NCBI GenBank assembly: GCA_010015655.1
Contig: ML976739.1
Coordinates: 56,821 to 120,820 of the forward strand
DNA: 64,000 bases
Source of the DNA: Bimuria novae-zelandiae CBS 107.79
Taxonomy: Eukaryota > Ascomycota > Dothideomycetes > Pleosporales > Didymosphaeriaceae
Direction: 5' to 3'
Both the position numbers and the translations under genes were made by a program. Under the pieces are notes generated by a model. That model searched no databases. It was not told the DNA's origin and saw nothing but the letters and a program-made list of their open reading frames with translations. Of this stretch, positions 55,898-64,000 are shown in pieces; position 1 is the stretch's first letter, and each line of letters begins with the position of its first letter.

Positions 55898-57547
55898 TCA
55901 TATGCGGGAGTCTAACGAGCTACTGGAAATGCTATCTAGACCTTTGAAACCCTCCTCTACGATCCACCTGTGGCTATGTTGGACCAGGACATTGCACGCG
56001 TGTCCCACCACTAGCAGCCCGGGTGGACGACTGCCTTCTTCTTCGACAGCAGCACATACGTGTTCGAGTGTCGTCCGTATCACCCTCTGGTCTGGACAGC
56101 TTGCCCGCTCCAGTACAGCGCAAGGCGTGTTCGGTGGGTAATCATGCTGGTACAAAGACTCTACCAAAGCAGACAGTCGGTGCAAGGCCATCAGGAAGAC
56201 CACCGTACGTGACCCAAGGTATTGGGGAGGATCAAGAGGAACGCCCTTCCGACCAGTACCAGTACATACCAGTACCTGGTCAGCAACGCCACGATGGGTC
56301 AATGGTATGTCCGCAAAGAGTGGCGCGCTCAAAGCACTGGTGATGCCCGGCACAACCGTTGGAGTGTACCCATGATCTCTGAAAAACACGAACTCTTCCC
56401 CGCCGCGGCCATAGATGTACGGGTCCCCTTGCTTGATGCGTACCACCACCTTGCCAGCTTGGAGACCTTCCAGCCCCATCTGCAGTAATTCTTCCTGCGC
56501 GTTGTCGGCATTACCAGGGAATTTCCTCGCTATATGAACTTGAGCCCGACGGGGTATCAGATCAAGTATAGAGCTGGGAACTAGCTTGTCGGCCAGTACC
56601 AGATCAGCAGAAAGTATGGCCTTGTGGGCCACACACGTGAGTAGATCTGGATTACCAGGACCAGAGCCGACCAACACGATACGTCCAGTAGCTTCAGTGA
56701 GTTGATCATCACTGGGTCTTATCTTCCCACGGGATCTATTGTAGTCGTGCAGCAATGCTTCGACGTCGGCGTCCGAAATTGCGGCTAGGCGCCGCAGCGG
56801 CCAGTATTCACATATCTGGGAAAGCCAGCGCATTCGACGGCCACGAGTAATGTCGGCAGTCTCGGAGGTGACAAGCTTGTTGAATGTCGCAAGTTGTCCG
56901 GCGTCTTCTTCTTCTGCCTCTAAATCATGAGACAATTCGGCAGCGTGGTCTTCTTCCCAGATGCGCCGCCTCATTGCACCCAGCCGCTCGACTGCAGCCC
57001 CGAGGTCTGCTGGGAGGGACGACGCGATCTCTCGGCGGATTCGCGCGGACAATTTGCATCCTTTCCCGGATGTTGTGACACCGATCTGTAGGGGACCGTC
57101 CGAGTGGGTAGATAATAGAGTAAAGGAACAGAGGTTTGGGGCATCGGCGACGTTGACCGGAATTCGTAATCGGCGACACAAATTCGAAATTGATGTACCT
57201 GGCCAATGGTTAGTACGAAACGAGAACACGACGGACGGGAAAAGCTGACTCAAGCTCCCCTTTCCTGCCGCTGTAACAAACACAGCATCCACAACGCGAT
57301 CCACCTCCGGACGCCCCAAGGTCGAAAGATCGTCGTCGCGGAAGGCGCGTTTCAGCCATTGCACTTCACCGTCCTCGATGCGCTTGGCCAGACCATAATG
57401 TAGTGTAGCGTCCTCAGGCGCAAGGACTATAGGTTTGGCTCCAACCTCGATTGAGCGCGTGCATCTCGCAGCCGCAAGAGGATTCGATCCTATGATTAGA
57501 TGTATGTGAGACGTAGAATCCACAGCAGTAAGGAGTGCCGGCGCCAT
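55898..57547 (-). CDS. met1: Uroporphyrin-III C-methyltransferase / siroheme synthase (Met1 type)
   Basis: Makes precorrin-2 from uroporphyrinogen III for siroheme, the cofactor of sulfite and nitrite reductases. Exons 57250-57547 and 55898-57198 give 532 residues. The N-terminal part is a Rossmann-like siroheme-synthase domain ([40 protein letters not shown]). The C-terminal SAM-dependent methyltransferase has [34 protein letters not shown] and [12 protein letters not shown]. The 51-bp intron (57199-57249, GTCAGC donor, ACTAAC branch) is a multiple of three and stop-free, so the gene also looks like one uninterrupted frame. The start at 57547 gives [13 protein letters not shown]. Confidence 0.9.
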   Translation of the reverse strand: MAPALLTAVDSTSHIHLIIGSNPLAAARCTRSIEVGAKPIVLAPEDATLHYGLAKRIEDGEVQWLKRAFRDDDLSTLGRPEVDRVVDAVFVTAAGKGSLSQLFPSVVFSFRTNHWPGTSISNLCRRLRIPVNVADAPNLCSFTLLSTHSDGPLQIGVTTSGKGCKLSARIRREIASSLPADLGAAVERLGAMRRRIWEEDHAAELSHDLEAEEEDAGQLATFNKLVTSETADITRGRRMRWLSQICEYWPLRRLAAISDADVEALLHDYNRSRGKIRPSDDQLTEATGRIVLVGSGPGNPDLLTCVAHKAILSADLVLADKLVPSSILDLIPRRAQVHIARKFPGNADNAQEELLQMGLEGLQAGKVVVRIKQGDPYIYGRGGEEFVFFRDHGYTPTVVPGITSALSAPLFADIPLTHRGVADQVLVCTGTGRKGVPLDPPQYLGSRTVVFLMALHRLSALVESLYQHDYPPNTPCAVLERASCPDQRVIRTTLEHVCAAVEEEGSRPPGLLVVGHACNVLVQHSHRWIVEEGFKGLDSISSSSLDSRI

Positions 57548-57898
57548 GGGGAAATGAATGATCCGGAAGAAGCGAAAAGAGTGATCTGGAAGAAGGAGGA
57601 GCCGTGCGACCTGATAGTAAAGAAGACGAAACAAAAGCAAAGTTGCTCACAGCAGCGCCAACTACGAGGCAACGCGATGATGTGATCCGTCGCAGGGATT
57701 CTTTTTTGATCCGATATCGATAGCGCTATACTGTTTTCGGAACCCCAAGCGGCATGCCGAGGAGAAAGACGGGCGCGGAGATATCAACCGCCTAAACTAC
57801 AGCGCGCCGCAGCGTCGACGTGCAACGAGTTCCGCTCACCGAGGAGATGACAGGCTCCAAGCTCTCTGGAAGAAGCGGATTCGTTTCAATTCGTTAGA
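57548..57898. other. Intergenic between MET1 and RAV2
   Basis: A 351-bp promoter region of MET1 and 3' flank of RAV2, both on the minus strand. No supported feature. Confidence 0.4.
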
Positions 57899-58819
57899 TC
57901 ATTCAAATTGCTCTTCACGGCCCATGACGATATGTAGGGCCTTGCGGCTCAACAGTAGGTTGTGTTCCAGCGCGTTCAACTTGGCCATAGCTGAAATGAG
58001 AGCCGGGTCCTGGCTCTCGACGCGTATCTTCTCCTTCACGCGCACCTCTTGATCGCGAAACCTGAAGACGCGATCAGCCTCGTCGTGGCTCGGCGGACGC
58101 GATCCGCCGAGAGCAACTGCCAGTCTGTCGCGCAGGCTGAAGCCAGTGTAGCTGTCGTCACCGGCAGCGCCCTGCACTTCCAGCGTGCGGATCTCAAGCA
58201 ACAAGGCGGCGTCTGCGATGGAGAGGTGGAATGAGACGTTGGGAGGGAGCGGCGGGTCGAAGATGTGCTCGTCTAACGGGCAGTCCCACCACGGCGGCTG
58301 GGTGCCTGAGTGTCCCTTGAGCGCCTGACGGGCTTCCTGGATGTGGTCGTACAGCAGGCGCAGTTGGCCGGCGACGAAATTGGCGTCGGTGGCATCGCCA
58401 GTCCACGCAGTCACATCGATGATGTCCAAACAGGTGTTGATGGCGGTACGGACGACTGTCAGTGCGGGGATGGTGAGCGTCGGAGCGTGCGGTGCAGAGG
58501 AGATGGCGAGCTCAACCGATGTTGCTCCGCGTGGCGGTGGGAGGCTGGCTAGGCGGAGCTTTACATGCTGGAGCCTCTCGTTAGCAGACGGGGAGGCACG
58601 ACGAGCAAAACAGCTTACGCCTTTGATAATGCGGGTGCCGACGCGGGTGACGAGGCCCTTGAGGCTTTCGGAGCGCAGCGATGAGAGCACCAGCGTCGAC
58701 CCGCTCTCTGAAGGCGCGAGGAGGGCGGCGCATTCTTCAAAGCCGGCCTTGAGAGCCTGCAGCGTCGCGCGCAATTCCGTCAAGAGCCATTGGAGCTCCC
58801 GGGCCTGGGATTCCTCCAT
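57899..58819 (-). CDS. rav2: RAVE complex subunit 2 / Rogdi family
   Basis: Part of the RAVE complex that reassembles the vacuolar V-ATPase. Exons 58619-58819 and 57899-58567 give 289 residues after removal of a 51-bp intron (GTAAGC donor, CTAAC branch) that is a multiple of three and lacks a stop. After splicing the sequence reads RVGTRIIKGHVKLRLASLPP PRG, as in Rogdi proteins. Other features are LVLSSLRSESLKGLV, LYDHIQEARQALKG, PPNVSFHLSIADAALLLEIR and DEADRVFRFRDQEVRVKEK. The C-terminal heptad pattern (MAKLNALEHNLLLSRKAL) resembles the family's coiled coil. The start at 58819 is the first ATG. Confidence 0.88.
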   Translation of the reverse strand: MEESQARELQWLLTELRATLQALKAGFEECAALLAPSESGSTLVLSSLRSESLKGLVTRVGTRIIKGVSCFARRASPSANERLQHVKLRLASLPPPRGATSVELAISSAPHAPTLTIPALTVVRTAINTCLDIIDVTAWTGDATDANFVAGQLRLLYDHIQEARQALKGHSGTQPPWWDCPLDEHIFDPPLPPNVSFHLSIADAALLLEIRTLEVQGAAGDDSYTGFSLRDRLAVALGGSRPPSHDEADRVFRFRDQEVRVKEKIRVESQDPALISAMAKLNALEHNLLLSRKALHIVMGREEQFE

Positions 58820-59242
58820 CGTCAGACACTAGACATGTTATATGCAAAGTGTTGTCGGGAGGGTAGGGGCCACCACCGTCGATCTTCGCGTACTCGGCTC
58901 AGCCCTGGCCCTCGCGTAAGCAGAAGGAAGGGACGGAACAAGGTTAGCAAGGTAATACAACCATCATGTAACCCCAGGATGAGCAATAACTTTTAGACTT
59001 ACGCGAGAGCCTGGTCATCGGACCATCGCGGCGGTCGATATTGCTTCCGCGCTATGATATCATACTCTAGCGTCGTCAACTCCACGTTCAAAGGTCTTAT
59101 GTACGTCACGGCTGAAAATCAACCTTTTAAACAAGCTGTCACACCCATACCTACTATGACCGTGTTCAGAAATACACGACTATCGTCTACCATTCCATCC
59201 TGTGCCGCCCACTAGCCTTTAAAACAACACCATTGCGCAGCT
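58820..59242. promoter_or_regulatory. Divergent promoter RAV2 / SUR7-like gene
   Basis: A 423-bp spacer between divergent start codons; no individual site recognised. Confidence 0.4.
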
Positions 59243-60461
59243 ATGGTTGCCCGTACGTTCCAAGTATAGAGTTTTGACCAATTGGTCTGGCAGTATCCAT
59301 ATTCGCCGATCGCATCGCCTCAAAACTCCAAATGCTCCGCAGTGATAACATCTACTTACACCTCCAGGACCCATACTCGGCTCGATAGCCCTATTCTTCC
59401 TGGCTGGTGGTCTTCTCCTGCACTGGTTCCTCGTGCTCTCCGGCGGCGTGAACAGCGCGCCCGAGAACCGCTTCTACTTCCTCCAGGCGTCCACAGGAGG
59501 CATCGCAAACACGCGGAACCCCTCCCGGTGGACATTCTGGGCCATCTGTGGCGTCGACGATGCCGGGCACAATGCGAACTGTGGATCACCCGTGCCCGCC
59601 CTGCCATTCGATCCTCCCCGCAACTTCGGCACGCAGAACAATGTGCCTGAGAGCTTCATTGGGTGAGCGTTCGCTGTTCTGGAGTTGGAGTAGCCTTCGA
59701 AACTGACTCCAGTAGGACGAAGACTTATTATTACCTTTCCCGATTCATGTTTGCGTTCTACCTCATTTCCTTCTTTTTCGCGCACATAGCTTTGTTCACG
59801 GGCTTGCTTGCGCTCTTTAGTCGCTTGGGTGGATACCGTAAGTTACATTCATATGCAGCCAAGGGACAAGAGGGTCTTCATATCTTGTACTGGTTTTGGA
59901 AACACCCAGGCCAATGCATATTCTGTCCTGACACTGACAACAATGCAGTCAGCGCCCTCACTACGTTCGTTGCGTTGTTCTTCCAAGTAATCGCAGCAGC
60001 TCTGATGACGTGAGTATTCCCATCCCCAACGCATTCGCTCAACGCTGACTTTGCCATTACAGTGCCTGGGTAGCCAAAGGACGCGATGCATGGCGAAGCG
60101 CCGGCTTTGAATCGTACGTACACCCAGCTACAAAGGAAAAACACTTGAACATCTCACAGTTGCCTAACACTTCATCTACCTTGAGATAACACAGACTACG
60201 GGCACACTACTCTACACCTCCACCCCCCACGTCTACGTATCCGCTAATTCCCGTCTCAGAAAAATCGGCACTATCCTGATGGCTTTCGCCTGGGCCACAT
60301 TTGCATGCTACCTCTTATCGTCCATCCTATTCTGCCTCGGCGGCACCACGGGCCGCGAATCTTCCGGCGTGCGACGCAAACGATCAACGCATTCTACGCG
60401 GAGCAGGGGCAGCTTTCTCGACACCGAGTCGCAACGCAGAGTGAAGGACAACTACTCTTAA
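59243..60461 (+). CDS. SUR7/PalI-family integral membrane protein
   Basis: Four-helix plasma-membrane protein of the SUR7 group, linked to eisosomes and cortical patches. Six exons: 59243-59252 (10 nt, MVA plus one base), 59368-59662, 59716-59837, 59949-60009, 60063-60117 and 60195-60461, giving 269 residues. Helix 1 is ILGSIALFFLAGGLLLHWFL. The extracellular loop begins SGGVNSAPENRFYFLQASTG and holds two cysteines (ICGVDD, NCGSP). Next come YYYLSRFMFAFYLISFFF, VALFFQVIAAALMTAWVAKG and ILMAFAWATFACYLLSSILF, then a basic Ser-rich tail. It probably corresponds to the putative integral membrane protein gene known near MAT in Botryosphaeriaceae. Confidence 0.88.
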
Positions 60462-60844
60462 ACCCGCCACCCTGTCCTTGCGGTCGGTTTGATTAATTTG
60501 ATCTGTACATGTTATGAACGGTCTCGCCACGCTGTTATTAATTTGATCTGTACATGTTATGAACGGTCTCGCCACGCTGTTTTGAAAATCTAAAGGGATT
60601 GTGCACGCAAGACTGGATATTTGCACAATTGCGTAATGTATAATTAGGCTATCGAAGCTCCATGAATCAATTCCATTTACATATATTCAACCCTAGACGC
60701 TGACGCTCTGTCTGCTGATGGACTAGATGGCGCGCTGACTTCCTGGCTGGGTGCTTCTACGACAAAAACTTTCTCCGCACCGGAACGATCGCGCGTGGAC
60801 CCTACCAAGGACGTCCGCTGGCGTCGCTTTGGTAATAATTCCAT
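60462..60844. other. Intergenic region between SUR7-like and NVJ2-like genes
   Basis: 3' flanks of two convergent genes. It contains a perfect 45-bp tandem duplication and one extra copy of the NVJ2-like gene's last 168 bp. Confidence 0.6.
60492..60581. repeat. Perfect tandem duplication, 45 bp x 2
   Basis: Units at 60492-60536 and 60537-60581 begin ATTAATTTGATCTGTACATG and appear identical, which points to a recent duplication in the 3' flank of the SUR7-like gene. Confidence 0.85.
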
Positions 60845-61005
60845 TTACATATATTCAACCCTAGACGCTGACGCTCTGTCTGCTGATGGACTAGATGGCG
60901 CGCTGACTTCCTGGCTGGGTGCTTCTACGACAAAAACTTTCTCCGCACCGGAACGATCGCGCGTGGACCCTACCAAGGACGTCCGCTGGCGTCGCTTTGG
61001 TAATG
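60670..61005. repeat. Near-perfect tandem duplication, 168 bp x 2
   Basis: Units 60670-60837 and 60838-61005 begin ATTCCATTTACATATATTCA and end at GTCGCTTTGGTAAT, with no clear difference between them. The period equals 56 codons. The right-hand copy contains the last coding segment and stop of the NVJ2-like gene; the left-hand copy lies after that stop. Confidence 0.88.
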
Positions 61006-64000
61006 GTGGCGGCATGGTCGGTGAAGCCACGTCCAAAGCCGTGCTTGCGTCGGTCCCCTGCGCATCGGGCTCCCCAAGATCTGTTGAACTGCCATTCGTG
61101 GACAGCGATGACGCAGAGGCCGAGGGCGCCACGGATGTCTTAGTGCCCAAGGGCGCTCTACGAGCGAGGTTCGCTAGAGCGGAAGCAGTCTGAGCGCCCC
61201 AGGTCCCTCTTCTGTCTGGTCTAGGCGGGCGTGGAAGGGGGGTGCCTGCGAAACGGGTACCAAGTCAGCGTATGTCCTGATAAGAGACAGGGCGCGGTCA
61301 AAGGTTAGAGTACGGTATCGGGTGTTTGACTTCGTAGGGCAGACCAGGGTTTTTTTGTTGCCTTGATCACCTTGCTTTGCTCGTGTCGCAGCTAGGCGAA
61401 GAAAAGGCTGATACTCTCCCGCAACAGGACATCCGCTGTGCCCGGGGTACTTACCAGGGGGAGGCAGGGGTTGCCCCCTTCCAATCGGACCTATGTGGTG
61501 CTCGCTTTTCGGACCACTGTGCGCATGTGCAACATCGAGGAACTCCCCCTTCGTGCGTTCACTTGAATTAGTGTTGCCTCCTGCCGATCCCCCAAGATTG
61601 GCATTCTGCCGAGTAGCAAGCCACTTTTTGGCAGCGGTTGTAGCAGAATTGAGTGATTGGTTGAGGGTTGTGCGTTTTTGTACGGATGTGGGTTCGCTTC
61701 GCTGCTCTGTTCGTATCGAGTCGGTGGTGCTAGCCAAATTCTCGTCAGGAGAGACTGTAAGGTCGCTGGGCAGTGCTTTAGTATAAGTGATCTCTGTAGT
61801 GGGTATTAAGGGTGAACGTTACACACCTAGATCTCTGTCTCGCCACTGTAACTGACATAGCGCTATGAACAGGTTGGTCTATGTCGTGATCGGGATCTAG
61901 AGGGGATTGCGGGGATTCAGAATCAGGCCGGGGAGGCGATGGTGGCGGCGATCCTGCTGTCGGAGTCTCTAAAGTCACGAGTTCGAATCAGCGTGAGTGT
62001 CAAAGGAAGAAGAAAAATGGCAATGTTTCAATCCACTGAATTGCGTTTCAGTGGGCAATGCAACACCCGATTGTGAGACAGGCGAGTTCAGGTCACATTA
62101 CGTACTCATCAAGATGTGGTCAGAGTAGGCCATGTCCGTATCAACTGTAGGAATTGCTAGATCGGCATACGTGGAGGAGCTGTGTCGCGGAGATGTTAGC
62201 TTGTAATGAGCGGACGCCGGCTCTGAGTTGCCCATCCTGCCGCCATACGCAGTACTTGAATTCTGCTCGATGGCACCCGATGGCACAGGTTTGCGTTGGC
62301 GCAAAGCGCTCGACCCCAAGGCAGGCATGCTTTTCGTTGACTCGTTCGACGAGCTGTAGATGGTGTCGGGGATTGACCGTGTTTCTGCGTGCACATCTTC
62401 TGGAGTTGATACGGTCATTAAGCCAGGTGGCGCGTGAGATTCCTGCCCCAAACTCGCCTCATCTTCCCAGATTCCTCCCCGAAATAGATGCGAGTGTGTG
62501 GAGCTGAAAGGCATATCATCCCAGTTTGGGAACACCAGGGTTTCGTTGACCACTTCGCGAATTCGGCTCTCTATCGCACGAAGGATAACCCCATAAGTTA
62601 TTTGACGGGAGCTGACAATGGGTTCAAGAGACAGCTCCATCTTAGGCGGAGTCTCGAAAGTGACCCACAAGCGGTTGCTTGGCGGAGGCTTGATCCTAAC
62701 TATGTGCGCACGAAGTCAGTGAAAGTATAATAGAGTCGATGCAAGCATCAAGAGCAGGGATCAAGAGCCTCCATCTCGTGAAGTACCCCAGGATAAGGAA
62801 CATAACGGCTCAAAAAGGCAGATCGGTTCGTGACCAGGGTTTGCATACTCAACACATGACCTTCAAGGCTTTTCAGAATTGTGGCGAGGATAAAGGTAAC
62901 CTCTCGAGGCTTAAATCGGGAACCAAGTTCAATGCGTGCCACTGCAGATATATCGATGCGAAAGTTGCCTTTATAGCTGACGTCAGCTTCAACAGTCAAG
63001 TCGCCATCCACAGTCAGTTCCTTGAGCTTTGGATTAGTGAGGAATGGCGGTAAATCTCCCATGTCCAACTTTTGCACCTTGATACTTCTGATCAAGCTTG
63101 GCTTCTGCACGCGGTCTATTTTTTTGGTCACTTTGTTCCGGATGTAATTCTCGATATGGGCAGTCTTGTACAGGGCAAGGAATAACCTCCCGATCAAAGC
63201 ATTTATCCAGCGCGTGTGAAGGTTCTCCTCAGAAGCATGGAGCTGTTGCACGAGTTTGATCAAATCCGCGGGATTGAATTTGAGCGGAGGCGGTGGGGTC
63301 GAAGACGGTCCTGGATGAAATTGGCTCTCCTGGCTCCGTAGCATAGCATGATAAAAGTCCTCCTTCTCGGAGCAGTTGTCGGAAAAAAAGTAGAACGATC
63401 TTGCGTCGCCGACAGCGCTTGCGCTATCTCTGGGAATCAAGCGAATGCAATTACGCTTGATCCATAGCTCTCCCTCGGGTATCTCTTCACCACCAGCGTA
63501 TACGGATATGGAATAGTGAACGAGAGAGATTACATGGCGCACCTCGAGCTGTGCGGCGTCGTCATAGAGCATGAGATGGCCGAGCCTGTTCATGTGAGAT
63601 TCAGACACTTCTATACGCAAGAAGGGCAACTGGCAAACCTTAGAACGACATAGAAGACATTGCGCGTCTTCTTGTTTTTGCTCGGGGTCGGGGATGGACT
63701 TAATGTAGGACCAGAGTTTCGGCTCCTATCGAAGATGCTTCGATACATGGACTGGTAGACGCTGGGGCTCTCCATGGCTAACATAGTGTTCGTCGCTGCA
63801 GTGTTTCGGTCCGGGGGCTTACCGTTGACACCGCCCGGTACGTATTCCCGACATATGGCGAAATACCCAGATGCCACATCAGGAACGTGTTTAGCCTTCA
63901 ACTCACGCAGCAGGTCCTCTCCTAGTCCAGCTCCCCATTCGCCAAGGTCGTCATCAACTTCTCTCTCCGGCAAGTCTTGTGATGCATATGCCTGTCGTGA
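60845..64000 (-). CDS. PH and SMP domain protein, NVJ2 type (5' end outside window)
   Basis: Likely lipid-transfer protein at ER/vacuole contact sites. The gene runs off the right edge, so its N-terminus is missing. Exons seen: 63639-64000 (partial), 62849-63585, 62106-62699, 61827-61968, 61455-61765 and 60845-61245, encoding about 848 residues here. The PH-like part reads NVFYVVLRLGHLMLYDDAAQ, then GGEEIPEGELWIKRNCIRL. The SMP domain runs from about LHTRWINALIGRLFLALYKT to FETPPKMELSLEPIVSSRQI. A disordered tail has LNQSLNSATTAAKKW and GRGQPLPPPGTPLPRPPRPD, the latter created by splicing. The 61766-61826 junction is the least certain. It likely corresponds to the PH-domain gene reported beside MAT in Dothideomycetes. 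Confidence 0.85.

Noticed and set aside
61970..61995. GTTCGAATC resembling a tRNA T-loop
   Set aside because: The flanking bases do not form the 5-bp T-stem and no D-arm or acceptor stem lies at the right distance; it is inside an intron of the NVJ2-like gene.
1..64000. CRISPR arrays, bacterial operons, riboswitches
   Set aside because: The DNA is eukaryotic nuclear with spliced genes; no regular spacer-repeat pattern or riboswitch fold was seen.

Overview
This window looks like nuclear DNA of a filamentous ascomycete, most likely a Dothideomycete. Genes are short and dense on both strands. Most introns are 43-75 bp, with GT..AG ends and CTAAC/CTGAC-like branch sites. The best taxonomic clue is the mating-type (MAT) region: CIA30, APC5, COX13 and APN2 on one side, and ATG29, ADE1 (SAICAR synthetase), MET1, a SUR7-type membrane protein and a PH/SMP-domain protein on the other. 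This gene set is known from MAT surroundings in Dothideomycetes. No species can be named from the sequence alone. I rebuilt 26 protein genes exon by exon, plus one probable pseudogene; no tRNA or rRNA was seen.

Layout. 1-9.1 kb: an amino-acid permease, RTC5 (TLDc), then a gene-poor stretch with tandem repeats and a small MITE-like family. 9-14 kb: mitoribosomal uS8m, a Pro/Gln-rich conserved protein and a single-pass membrane protein. 14.6-25.3 kb: SPT16, a MITE with long inverted ends, a mitochondrial carrier, two secreted-type Ser/Thr-rich genes (one broken by an in-frame TAG) and a D-2-hydroxyacid dehydrogenase. 26.4-40.5 kb: RGD1-type F-BAR/RhoGAP, a PNPOx-like flavoprotein, MED12, an Asterix/WDR83OS-like ER protein, mitoribosomal mL45/Mba1, the RIM2-type carrier and complex I assembly factor CIA30. 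41-64 kb: the extended MAT region (APC5, COX13, APN2, MAT, an unrecognised six-exon gene, ATG29, ADE1, MET1, RAV2, SUR7-like, NVJ2-like; the last runs off the right edge).

The main finding is the MAT gene at 48139-50059 (minus). One continuous reading frame carries an alpha-box (MAT1-1-1) at its N-terminus and an HMG box (MAT1-2-1) at its C-terminus, each keeping an intron where MAT genes usually have one. It predicts a 597-residue fused mating-type protein and so a self-fertile (homothallic) strain. Next to it, 51069-52433 holds an unrecognised gene that is a candidate extra MAT-locus gene.

Several genes are almost invisible to simple ORF finding because of very small exons (10, 10, 12, 17 and 25 nt), two likely GC-AG introns, or introns whose length is a multiple of three and which contain no stop.
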